DNA from: Prinia subflava
Lineage: Eukaryota; Chordata; Aves; Passeriformes; Cisticolidae
Length of the DNA stretch: 64,000 bases
Direction: 5' to 3'
Assembly (NCBI RefSeq): GCF_021018805.1
Contig: NC_086248.1
Span: forward strand, 22,700,922-22,764,921
The translations under genes were made by a program, and so were the position numbers. Under the pieces are notes generated by a model. That model was given only the letters and a program-made list of their open reading frames with translations, was not told where the DNA came from and made no database searches. Every line of letters starts with the position of its first letter. Position 1 is the stretch's first letter. This document shows, in pieces, positions 11,901-22,348 of this stretch.

Positions 11901-14900
11901 CTGCCCTCCAGGTAAAAATGACAAGAAACTACCATCACTTTATTTTTTTTTCCTATATGAGAAAGAAATGCAGAAAAAAATATTGTCTCTGAGAAAGTAA
12001 GACTTGTTATTAGAAATAAGATGCATTCTTACTCTTGAAAGAGTGCATGCATGCCTCCATTTACCATTCAATTACCAAATGCAGACAACAGATAGATGTT
12101 GCCTTTGGGTGTCAATATAACACTAACAATAATCTAAGTAATTTGTGTAAGTAGTTATTCCTCTGAGAAATGCTTATAACAAATACAGTGTAGATTTTCT
12201 TAAATGCAATAGAAATGTCATATAGTGGAGCGAAGTCTTTCATCCAACCAGAACAAAGATGTGTCAGGACAAGGAAAGATCTCACAGCTTTCCTCAGGCA
12301 TCAATGCCATTTCCCCCCTGCCATTTCAAAAGTGTGTGGTTGATAAGAAATGGTTTAAGGGAAATTGCAGCTGATGTAGACAAGTAAAACTTCTAAGTAA
12401 AGAAAGTGATTCATACACATTAGGAGAATTTCCATATGACTCTTATTCTTTGCTCACTGCAAAAATTGGAAGAACATCCAACTTATCTTAGCCTAATATG
12501 GCTAATTTTGCAGCCATATGGAGAACTAGGGGCCAGACTTATTCTGTGACCCTGACTTGAATCCAGTTGTACACTTGAGTTTTATTAGAGATCAGGTCTC
12601 ACACTTGTGCTCCTGTTTTGGTGGATGGCACGGTTAACCAGCTCCTCCCCTTTCCACACCACATCCCCTGGCGGCTCCAGGCAGCCCGGCACTGCCCGGC
12701 AGCGCCTGTGCTCACACAGAGAGCTGTCTGCCAGCAGAACAGTGCCATCCTGGCCAAAGGGAAACACGACGGCTCAATACAGGTTTGGGAAAGATGAAAT
12801 TACATCTTATCTTTAAATCCACTGGAGGTTTTGTACTGTGACACTACCAAGCGGTCGCTTCTCTGAGGAAAGGTTGCGAGAGGGAGTTTAATGTGATGGT
12901 GTATGGATTACACCTTGAAAAAGTTGAAAACAGTGGTTCCTGAGGCTTTTCAGCCTTTCTACAGAGCATGGTAAATCCTGAATGCATAACTCAAAATAGT
13001 TACAGTTTCAGATTGTTCCTAGTTTGTTTGGACAAGAGCTTTTATTAGTGTAGATGCTATTGAGGCATAAGTGCCATCCGTACCTTTTTTAAAATTTGCC
13101 TGTATCAATGCATATGTAATACTAATACCACACCATGAGCAAAAACAAGATGAAGTGCTTGTATAGACAAAGCAGTCTGCTGGGGGTATAATGACAACTA
13201 CCCCTCTCCAAAAAAAACCACCAAAAATCATATATGTCTGCATAAAGGGACGTGAGAGTGAGAGTCAGTAAAATAGACAGATTTGCAGTATAGACAATCT
13301 GCAGAATGGTTATCTACACAATCAGAGATGGTGCTGAAGTGGCCTCACGGATTTCAATGCATCCTGAAGTTCCATGTATGCTTCTGTCTTCGTGTGCCTG
13401 TAAACCATCTCCAGCTCCTCACACTGGTACCCTGCTCCACATACATACACACCAGAGAAACTGAAAAACCTTTACTGGCTCACAGTGTGAATTCAAACCT
13501 CAGCTATGGGTTCAAGAGTCTAAAATGAGTGTTTGGGCAATCTCTGCTGAATTGATATGCTCTCCACCACATTATATTCAAGTTGACTAAGTTTCCTATT
13601 CCTATAGATAGTTAAGGACATCATATACATATCTTGATGAAAAAAATAGGGCAGATACAGATCTTACCAAAAAGTAAATGCATTTTTACTTTAAAATATT
13701 ACATGGTCAGAGCTGGATATTCTCTACTATGCCTTTCTATGGCAAATTCCTCATTGAGCTTGGGATGGAGAATGCATCCATCAAATATTTGGCTTTACAT
13801 TTGGGTGTTCAATACCTTGCTCTGATGTTCTTTTAAAAATTCCTTTTTTTCAGCTCACTTTCCCCAGAATTGCTTTATTTTTCTCTGGAAGTGAATGGAG
13901 CCTTTCTAGAGAGACCAGCCTCACAGTTTGAAAAGCACTACTTTGGAGAAAAAAAAAAGAAGGACTTTAAAATTAGAGATTAACACTCTCAGTCCAACAG
14001 GAGTAGGCCTTAAACATTGTAATAACTTTTTGTGATGTAGTTATAGCAATTATTTTGACAAAGTGATAGCAGCAAACAGAAGGTACATAAAATGTTTTGA
14101 GATTTATTTATTTAATTTTTAAAACAAAATCCTGAGCTGTAGATGTGAGAGTTCTTTCACTGTCTATATCTAATTTAAAAACAGAAATGTTTTCCCTTTG
14201 CTATTTTCATTAATCTGAAAGATACCTCTGTGCATAAGCCTGCTTATGTACTTTTAGTCTGAGGCAATTAGGTGGCAATGAAGGTGCTGTGTTTGGTTAT
14301 CTAAACACGTCCAGGAAATTACCTTGAAAACATGTACTGGAACAACTGTAGATATTAAGCAGTACGTATTTCTTGTGAGTATAGGTTCCTCTGAATATAG
14401 GTTGTCCACAGACGTTAGGTCATAGCACAAATGTATTTTGCTATTTCTTTTCTTGAATTTTAGTCTGAATTCAGTCTAAATCTACCATTTATTCTATACC
14501 AGCATGAATGCTTACGAAAACTATGCTGATGTGCTTTGTCTTTCAAGAAAATCAATGGGGTTTTTAATGTTTGCTTTTTTTTTACAATATAACATACCAG
14601 AATTAGCAAATGGCTCTATAAACAAGCCCATCTTAACATGCATAGCTGAGCATCGTGCTGTCTGTCCTGTTGAAGCATAATTGCTATGATAGGGTAGCTT
14701 CTGGGAAAGCGGTTCCTTTAAATGACTCCATACTAATTTCCCTTGATGTTTAAAGCACAATGAAAGGGAAGAAACCCCCAAATGTTTCCCAAAACACTCA
14801 GGTCCATCAATCAGATTAAATCAGTCCAAAGAAATGTATAGAACTGCACGTCAAGTCTACCACAGTGAACAATGATGAATGCTCATTTTCATCCTTCCTT

Positions 14901-15615
14901 GTTCCTTAAAAAAGTTACAGAAAATTCCACAGCAACAAAGGGTTTCCATTTCATTTCATAACGAGGAACAATGTGGAAAGCAACCCACCTGTCATTTTAC
15001 TGAAAGATATGGGAACGCCTGTGGCAACACCTCCAGAAATTCAGCACTTGTTTCTTTTTTCGCTTATAAAAGCCCCAAACCAAGCAAAACCTGGGTGAAT
15101 TCCTTTTACAGCAACCAAATTATTTGATAGCAAGGGGCTGGTGAAACAGAGTTCTGAGAATCTAATAATTAAAATTATTTCATGAGCTCCTGAAACCCTG
15201 GGTCTTTATGTTACTAAGGAAGGAATTCTTTCACTCTCTGAAGTATAAACGTAATTTCAGCCTCAGGATTACATTTGACTAAATATAGATACCTGTGCTC
15301 AATTGCCTGGGAAGGTAAACGGGAAGGAATTATGTCAACTGTCCCTGATGGCTCCCCTTCAACCTGTTGTTTGACTTCAATATTAAGTCAGTCTTTAGCC
15401 TTTAAGTGGGTGTGTTGCTGCTTCACATTAAGCAGGTATAATTACATTCTGCAGAGCAGCATCAGAGGCAGTGCCCAAACGTTCCTGGCAAAGCCTTTGT
15501 ATGTAAGCAAAACACGTCGGATCGTCGCTGAATAACCATGATCCAGCCTCCAGCTTTTCGTATGTGCTGTCAGCCATGAAAAGAAAACACTTAAATGTCA
15601 AACGACATAACCGGC
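8990..15615 (-). other. CSMD1 intron 1, noncoding with simple A-rich tracts
   Basis: AT-rich intron sequence. A-rich tracts occur at 10808-10890. Two small GC-richer islets (about 10070-10330 and 12590-12780) contain open frames on both strands, but they lack splice context, codon bias or any protein I recognise, so I do not call genes. Between 11690 and 11890 there are several TAATTA/GATTAAT-type words of the sort bound by homeodomain proteins, which are common by chance in AT-rich DNA. Confidence 0.6.
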
Positions 15616-15619
15616 TACA

Positions 15620-16345
15620 GTGTATTTAACAAATGAGTCGCGGGTGTCGGCCCGCCCCGGGAGCGGCGTGGCTGCGGCGGCAGCTGCCCCTCGTCCCGCG
15701 GCGGCCGGGCCGAGCGCGGCTGCCGGAGCGGCTCCGCCAGCGGCCGGCGCTCCCCCGGCCGGGCCGTGCCCGGGCAGCGCGGGCGCCCGGCACGTGTGTG
15801 GTGGGAGCGGCCGCCGGCCCCCGCGGGCGGGACCGGCGAACGAGGCACCTGGGTGGGGGTGGGCATGCTGGAAGTTTGGCTAGGGCGGCTACGCTGAGAA
15901 GCCCCCGCCCGCCCCGGGCTGTGTGTGCTGCCGGGCACAGCCCCATCTCCAGGAGCCGCAGATCCACAGCCCGGGAAAGCCGTGCGCCTTTCTCGCCCCG
16001 CTCCCTTCCCACAGAGGCGGCCGGGTAGCGGTGCCCGGCGGACCGCGACAGCGGCAGGATCCGGGCAGGGGAGGGATGCCATCGGGCTGGTGCGGAGCCG
16101 CAGCCGCTCCTCCGGACCGGGCAAAGCTCCTGCCCGGTTCCCGGCAGCCCGGGCTGGCCTTCTACCGCCTCTCCCTGCAGATCACGGCCGGAGGCTGTCG
16201 GAGGGAAGGCACCCCGCCGTGACGCCCAGGCGGGCGAGGGAAGCCGGCCGTGGGCACCCGCAGGACGGGGAAGGCTCCAGGCTCGCCCGCCAACCCGGGC
16301 CGCGGTAGCCCTTCTCCCCTCGCTTCAGCCGCCCCCGCACCGAAA
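15620..16345. promoter_or_regulatory. CpG-dense lobe inside CSMD1 intron 1 (possible second or antisense promoter)
   Basis: An abrupt change from AT-rich intron to dense CpG sequence occurs at about 15640 and fades by about 16345. It contains GC-box-like words (for example gggcgg and cccgccc), an E-box cacgtg (15791-15796) and a CRE-like gtgacg near 16220. It is separated from the exon-1 lobe by a less CpG-rich stretch (16345-16780), so it may be an independent promoter or simply the downstream shoulder of one broad island. Long open frames on both strands (up to 169 codons) follow from GC richness, and none matches a protein that I know. Confidence 0.6.
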
Positions 16346-16527
16346 AGAGGAGCGAGAAAAATAAAATGGTGGGAACGATGTAAAGCGCCTCGGAAGGGTT
16401 AGGGGAGCCTCAGACAGTACAAACCGCAAGGGGAACCGTCATCCCGGAGGCAGGCAGAACAACCGGGAGCGAGGTGGGAGAAGACAGAGGCTGTATCGGG
16501 GACAGGTGCTCAGCTGCGAGCTGCCTC

Positions 16528-16560
16528 ACTCCCTCCCTCTCCCTCTCTCTCACACACACA
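16528..16560. repeat. (CCCT/CT)n-(CA)n pyrimidine-rich microsatellite
   Basis: A short tract of ccct, ct and ca repeats in the trough between the two CpG lobes, inside CSMD1 intron 1 and close to the promoter. It is a simple repeat seen directly. Confidence 0.85.
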
Positions 16561-17360
16561 GACTCGCATCTCTACCAGCATGAAAAAGCGCAGGGCTAAT
16601 GAGAGGCGAAGTGAATAATGGGGAAGTTGTTGTCTCCAGCGATGAGGCAAGTAATGGGGCTGAGGCCAGCACTGAAGTTGTGTAACCAAATTCTCCACCG
16701 TCACCCCCTCGTTTCTCCACCCTCCCCCATTGATTTTAAGGAGAAACCCAGCTGAGGTTGGGAGACTCTCTCCACCGCACGCCCAGCAGAGAGGAGTCCT
16801 CTTCCCTCAGGCGCGGGCAGGCAGCTGGCGGAGGTGTCCCCGGCGCCGCATCCCCGCCTCCGCGCAACTTGCGGGGAGCGGAGCCGGCTGGAAGCGGGCG
16901 GAGGCGGCTCTCCGCGACCACCCACTCCGCGCTCCCCCTCGAGCACGGCAAAAGCCGGGGAGGCGGGAGGAGGGGAGATCCAAACTTGCCAGCCCGGGGA
17001 CTGTCCCTCACACGGCAGCGAGTGCCGTTCGTGCGTGCGCGGAGAGCGAAGTGTTCCCAAACTCCGGCGCTGCCCAGGCGGCTGGATGCGCACGGCTCCG
17101 CTGGCGGCGGCGCAGCGGCTGCTGCCCAACTCCAGGGGGCTGGGTTCTCCCGGGGGAAGTGACCGGCCGGGAGCAGAGCCCTCGGGGAGCACCGGGGGAG
17201 GCGGGAGGCAGGGAGAAGGGAGACCGGGCTCGAGGAGCGTGCTGTTCGCCGGCGCAGAAACCAAGCGAGGGAGAGAGCTCAACCGAGCGACAGAGATTTA
17301 GCTGAGGGGTTGTTAGTGCCGTAACCGCAGCCTACACGCGAATGCAATGCAAGAAACCCG

Positions 17361-17367
17361 ATCTTAC
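17361..17367 (-). promoter_or_regulatory. CSMD1: 5' splice donor of CSMD1 exon 1
   Basis: On the minus strand the exon ends CTCAGG and the intron begins GTAAGAT, which is close to the consensus donor MAG|GTRAGT. The donor splits a codon after its first base (phase 1). The resulting G can be completed to glycine, as in the human protein, where the signal peptide ends ...AAKG. Confidence 0.9.
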
Positions 17368-17434
17368 CCTGAGCTGCAGTGAGGAGCCCCGCGCAGAGAA
17401 CCAGCAGAGACTTGAATTTCCTCCACGCAGTCAT
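17368..17434 (-). CDS. CSMD1: CSMD1 first coding exon (signal peptide of CUB and Sushi multiple domains protein 1), partial
   Basis: Twenty-two codons plus one base encode MTAWRKFKS followed by LLVLCAGLLTAAQ, then a phase-1 donor (GTAAGAT). From memory, human CSMD1 starts MTAWRRFQS and ends its signal peptide LLVLCARLLTAAKG, so the match is distinctive over nearly the whole exon. CSMD1 is a very large type I membrane protein of CUB and Sushi domains, expressed in brain and testis, that restrains complement. This exon supplies only the ER signal: basic n-region (RKFK), short hydrophobic core, small residues before cleavage. The start is chosen by homology; -3 is G (GACATGA), an acceptable context. 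Compared with my recollection of human, about six core residues (LLLLLG) are missing. The frame is open upstream to another ATG at 17986, but that stretch is low-complexity GC-rich leader. All later exons lie left of the window. Confidence 0.92.
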
Positions 17435-18010
17435 GTCTGCAGTTATTCCACACACACACTCTCTCTCACACAAAACCCCCGGCGGCTCTTCTCGGCTGCG
17501 ACCGTGTCCTCCGAGCGGCAGCGGGGCTAAGGACAGCGCCAAATAAGCACCACAGGGCGAGGAGAGGCGGAGAGGAGCGGTCCGGGTCCCGAGCGCCGCG
17601 CAGCGCCCGGCGCCTCCTGCAGGACTGCGCGGGCGGCTGGCTCCGCTCTGCTCACAGACAGCATCAGTCCCGCGCCGCGGCGGGGCTGCGCCGCTCAGCG
17701 CCCGCGGAGCCCCGCGCCGCCGGCCCGCCGCCCGCCCAGGGGAGGGGAGGGCGCCCGGGGAGGGACGGCAGGCACGCCCGGGGCCGCGGGCAGCGCGGCA
17801 TGCACGGCCGCCGGCGGGGAGAGCCGGGCAGCGGCGGCGTCGGCAGGAGAGGGGATGCGGAGAGTGCGAGGAAGAGGAGGAGGAGAGGGAGGAGGAGGAG
17901 GAGGAGGAGGAGAAGGAGAGAAGAGGGAGGGAGGGATCGCGGCGAGAGTAGCGCAGGCAGCGCAGCGGAGCGGCTGCCAGCCACACGAGAAGCCGCCGCT
18001 GCTGGACTCA
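17435..18010 (-). other. CSMD1: Presumed CSMD1 5' untranslated leader (extent unknown)
   Basis: This is the sequence immediately upstream of the CSMD1 start codon on the gene strand. Fifteen bases upstream begins a (CA/GA)-type tract (plus-strand 17449-17472). Further upstream lies a long pure purine/pyrimidine tract (17869-17935). The frame of the start codon remains open for 184 codons from an ATG at 17986, giving a Ser-, Pro- and Arg-rich conceptual extension that looks like translated CpG island, not protein. The upper limit is arbitrary because the transcription start cannot be seen. Confidence 0.55.
17869..17935. repeat. (GGA)n polypurine tract in the CSMD1 leader/promoter
   Basis: About 67 bases that are almost pure purine on the plus strand (gga/gag repeats), hence polypyrimidine (TCC)n on the CSMD1 sense strand. 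Such tracts can form triplex DNA or G-quadruplexes, vary in length between individuals, and often bind ZNF/SP-type factors. It would lie in the 5' leader or just upstream of it. Confidence 0.9.
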
Positions 18011-18349
18011 ACCATCACTTCCCACGGAGAGGGGAAGGGGCCGGCGCTGTGCAGCCCAGCCCGCAGCCTCCCCGCGCCGCCGGGCGGCCCCGCACGGCCT
18101 CCCGGGGCTGCCGCGGCCTCGTCCCCGCCCCGGCCGCGGCCCCGGGCTGCTACTGCCGGCCGCCGGACGGCCCCAGGGGAGGGATGGCTTTGCCCGGGCC
18201 CGGCGTCCCCCGGCGCGGAGAAGGGCAGTGGCTGTAGGGCTGCACCTGCCCGGGAGGCTCCTGTTGCGGTTCCGCCGTGTCCTGACCGCCAGCTCTGCCC
18301 GCAGTTCGCCTCCGCCAGCCACATGCGGGGTGTGAGTGGTGCGGCTGCT

Positions 18350-19110
18350 GGGGTCCCTTTTCCGAGGTGAAATGACCCTTTGCTTTCGACCCCGCTCTTG
18401 AGAGAGGAAGGCTTTCAGGTCCAAAATGTGCCCTGCTCATTGCTTCTAAGTTGTTCATCAGAACAAGCTGCTGTTCCTGAGAGGAAGGAGAGGAGCCAAA
18501 TCTCCTTGGGAAACACTGCTTTGTCTTTATGTTGCCATTCTCGAGAGCTCCTGTTGCCAAGAGGAATTTCTGCCATTAACAATCCTTTCCAAAACTAAAG
18601 AAAAACCAATCAAAATATGACATGGCAGTATGCACCAGAGGCTCCTCCACCAGCAGCCTCGAGCAGGCAGGATCGGTTCCTTGTGCCCGAGGGAAAGGAA
18701 GTGGTGACCCGAGCTTGTCATGTCACAGGTCCCCATGCTCCATGATTCCAACAAGGGTTTCTGTGCCAGGCCTACCTTCAAACGGGGGGCAAAAACATGC
18801 CCAGCCCTGCCTCTCAATCCAGTATGAATTGTCACCATCAGTGCACTCTGGGCCTGGCTCCGTAATTAATGCTTACCTATAGCCGTAATTAAAAGGCTCA
18901 TAGGAAGGAAAGACAGAAACACAAGCCCTTTTGGAAAGGTAGCTTCAAGGTTGTAATTATTCACTTACCATGAGTTTTCTTTCGTGGGGAAATATGCAAA
19001 GTTTGTTTTCTCGTTGTAAGTTGCATGAAGGTGGTGAATGGGCACTGAACGAGGTAGGCTGACTTTGTAATAAGCTTGTATTTATGTAAAAACGTTGTGA
19101 TTCTCACTCG
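18350..19110. other. Immediate upstream flank of CSMD1
   Basis: Composition drops from CpG-rich to ordinary mixed sequence. Repeated TAATTA-type homeodomain words occur at about 18860-18960. No gene is recognised. The open frames of 70-100 codons on both strands lack support. Confidence 0.5.
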
Positions 19111-19112
19111 GG

Positions 19113-19165
<53 letters not shown>
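19113..19165. repeat. 53-base uninterrupted poly(A) run
   Basis: Fifty-three consecutive A residues on the plus strand, flanked by 'ctcgg' on the left and 'gaagcgg' on the right. I find no AATAAA signal just before it and no obvious target-site duplication, so a retrocopy tail is not supported. The run length is unlikely to be exact in any assembly and may be polymorphic. Confidence 0.95.
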
Positions 19166-19167
<2 letters not shown>

Positions 19168-19205
19168 AGCGGAGCCAGGCAGAGCCCGAGCCAGACGTGG
19201 CATTG

Positions 19206-19220
19206 CTGCCATCTCGTGGC
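19206..19220. promoter_or_regulatory. CTCF-like motif
   Basis: The sequence ctgccatctcgtggc resembles the common core of CTCF sites (CGCCATCTAGTGG-type). It lies in a small GC-rich block (19166-19310) between the poly(A) run and AT-rich upstream DNA, about 1.8 kb from the CSMD1 start codon. The motif contains a CpG, so binding could be methylation-sensitive. This is a motif match by eye only. Confidence 0.4.
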
Positions 19221-22200
19221 AAGCGCTCCCTCCCTGCCGGGCCGGGCTGCAGCCCCTTCCCTGCCTTTCCCCACAGCTCCCAAACCCGCGGCCCTCTGAA
19301 CACTGCCACTGAAGGGATCAGGTTTTAGATAGCATCCATCCATATTTTAAGAACACCTCCGGGACTCATTTTTTTTCATTCGTGAAAGTAAAATGATGCT
19401 AATGCTTGTTAGTACCAGACGTCATGTAGCCAAGCTGCTGTGCAGAATTCCCCAGTCAGAGCTGCTCAGGCTCCTCCACTTATCCTTGTCAGAGGACTGG
19501 GGGGAGTTTGCTAAAGATAGTGAAAAAGATAGAAATGGGCACTAAGCTTAGGCTGAGACTTACTATCTGGCATCCAGTGGTCTGAGGCTCAGATTTTTGA
19601 AACGAGCAATTATTTGCATTGCATCTGGCCCAATAATTTTTTTGTTTTGTTGTATTGTCTGTTAAGTTAGGATAGTTGAAAAGTCATAAATAAACACCAT
19701 TTATAGCTGCCTGCATCTAGTTGAAAGCAGTAATGATGGTACAATTTCTTGCTATGCTGTTTCAGTAAGCACTCTTGAGAAGCTGCTGTTTAATCCTACT
19801 TGAGGCAGATTCTGCCAAAGCTCCAGTGTGATATAATATGTGCCTTCTTGGTCTGGACTCACACAGCATAGACTTACTATATCCAAGGCCTTCTGTTCTT
19901 CTGAGGATTTTCTGGGCTTCATTAAGCTTTTGGGACCCAGTTCCTTCTCTTTTGAGCTATACAAGTGTTAATTTCTTCCCTTCATAGCACGTAGATAAGG
20001 TAAAATAACTAAGCACCATGATCAGTATGACTGCAAAAGGTGTCTCCTTTCGTACATCCTATGGCAGTAAACCATAATGCATAAACATTGTTGGCCTCCA
20101 GCATGTTACCATTTGTCACCTGAGATAGTGCCTTACTGAGATAAACAAGATAGCACAGACCTCCCCGATTTCAGCCTCTCAACAGACTCAGGTAGCTGTC
20201 GCAGTGACTTTTACAAACCTTGTGTGACATAATTTTTTTTTCCAAAAGCCAAAAAAAGCCACAAGATGACTCTGGAACAGAAGCATGGCATTCCAGGAGG
20301 AATCTCCACCAACCTGACTTGAGCTCAGGGAGGAACTGCAGTACCTAAACATGGTAATTACAGAATATGATCTAACCTAATGACTGTAATCTCTCTGTTG
20401 TATATTAAGTACCTAATGCACTACCATAAAATCCATGAATTTATGAGTTTAAACAGAGGCAATATTTCTCTCTATTCCCTATGGACAGTATGGGGAGTGT
20501 ATATGTCAAGACTATTTGTACTAATCAGGGTGATTTAAAGGTAGCTTGACAAGGATTTATTTTCAGTTGAGAGCTTGTCCTTTTATTCCTCTATGCCATA
20601 TAAAAAAAAGGTCTGAAAGGTTACATTTCCTCTTTTCTTTTAAATTTTTTCAGGTTGCTGTGTTAATAATACTGAATCCATATTTCCATGTTGTCATTTT
20701 ATGGTAGAAAGAAGCATCTTTCCGTAAGGTGCAAGAATATTTGCACCTATCCAAGAAAAACTACTGATTCAGAACATATCTGAAAATACACTATATACTT
20801 ATTAAAAAGGGATATTTGTGGGAACCCATAGCCATAATCTATACTTGCCACTGGACACAGAAATCTGTAGCTTTCTGCAGAAGGTTATTGTGGAATCCAA
20901 AATGTCAAAGCTTAAAAATTCAAAATATTATGTTGGAGCAAAAAAATCTATAAGAAGATAGTCCTCAGCAGAACAAAGATTTAGAGCGAGGAAGTCAGAA
21001 AGTAGAAAGTGTTGTCCATGAGTGATTTCATCCAAATGGTTTTTTGTCACATAAGCTCATTAGTTGTGAGCAAAAACAGAGACCAGAGTTCCAAATACTC
21101 TCACTTAGCACATTCTCTCTTCAAGAACTCTGTTTTCAGACTTGAAATATTTAATAATTTCTTTAGTCATAACAGTCTTCTATGCTGGAACAATGAAAAA
21201 ATATTTATATATACATATGTTTCTAGCCCAAATTTGTTATACCATAAAGAATAAAAAGAAGGCTATGCCACCCACAGTCTGTCTACAGTTAAAAATGTCA
21301 TTTCTTGGGCTTAGGTTAGATTCCACTTTCTTTTTGTGGTAATGTGGTGTCCAAACTAAAATCTCTTGTAAGACTGACAGTAGTGATGACATCTGCAGTA
21401 TCAGCTACAGCCACATCATTGTTTTATGTACTACCAGCACAGGCCAAAAAATGTAAGTATCAATAACCTTCTAAGCTGGAGAAAGGAGAAAACAGGGAAA
21501 ACATGGTTACAGGCTGCCAGGCAGGACACACCAAGGGAGTATTGGTCAGCAAAGAGGATATCTTGATAGTGTTGCCCAAGAGGGCCCCTGGGTGGCCTGC
21601 ACCTGCTATATTGTATTCTGCTGTGGAATGCTTAGTTTAGGGGGAACAGGTGGCAAAAATGTTGGGGAAAAATATAAGTTGCCGGCTTTAAAGTACTATC
21701 AAGCTCTACTAAGCTCCTCAGGGGCAGGCTCTAACACACTTTCTCTTCAGAGCACCTAAACGGATCTCATCTGTCCTTAAGGTGACACTAATATTCATGT
21801 TAGGAAGATGAGACTTCTGAAAGACATTTCTGCCTTTGAGGAAAGGTGGAATTTGTAGGTAGTAGCCTTCAGGGTGCCTGTAGGAGACAACATCAAGATC
21901 ATTATTCCACCTAGGAGCTGTTTCTCAGGTTTAAACATTGTAGCTTTGGAGGGTTAACAGGGGAAAAGGGAACTTTGTTGTAGTAGTTCAAGGAAAAAGA
22001 TTATTTGTTTTCTTGGTAAGCATAAGAAGATCCTGCAAAGCATGAGGTGTGGCTATGCAAGGCTAGTAATGTGGGTAAGAGTAGCTAGGATAATAGTCTA
22101 AACAGACAAGTAAGCAGTATCTTGACAGCAAGTAAAATGTGACAGTGTCAGCAGGCTTTGAGAATGAAAAGTAGCAACTTCTATCAGATGGGAGAGATAT

Positions 22201-22296
22201 GGAAGAAGCAGAGAAGAGAGCCTGAAAATAGCTGGGAAAACAATTTTTTTTTGGCAGAAATGTCACTGGATATGGGAAAGGCAACACTACATTTTT

Positions 22297-22348
22297 CAGA
22301 GCTGGAAAGATCCTGCTTTCATCAGAGCTGTAAAGATCCTGCTTTCAT
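22297..22348. repeat. Two-copy 26-bp tandem duplication
   Basis: Two adjacent 26-bp units (22297-22322 and 22323-22348) are identical except for one base (g/t at unit position 9). Each contains 'aaagatcctgctttcat', itself an imperfect dyad. The high identity implies a recent duplication. Confidence 0.9.

Larger units (their letters stand above)
16780..18345 (-). promoter_or_regulatory. CSMD1: CSMD1 promoter CpG island spanning exon 1 and its 5' leader
   Basis: A strong CpG island covering both sides of the coding exon at 17368-17434. The part at positions above 17434 is upstream on the gene strand and should contain the 5' untranslated leader and core promoter. I see no convincing TATA box in a position to set a single start, as is usual for CpG-island promoters, so the transcription start cannot be fixed by eye. 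GC boxes and CG-rich words are abundant (for example 17690-17800 and 18050-18200). The boundary near 18345 is sharp. Promoter identity follows from exon 1 lying inside the island. Exact start sites need 5' end data. Confidence 0.85.

Noticed and set aside
15615..17305. Many long open frames on both strands (up to 193 codons) in the CpG island
   Set aside because: High GC removes stop codons. The frames overlap on both strands, and none resembles a known protein except the 22 codons of CSMD1 exon 1.
19113..19165. Poly(A) run as the tail of a processed retrocopy
   Set aside because: There is no polyadenylation signal before it, no gene-like sequence upstream and no target-site duplication that I could find.
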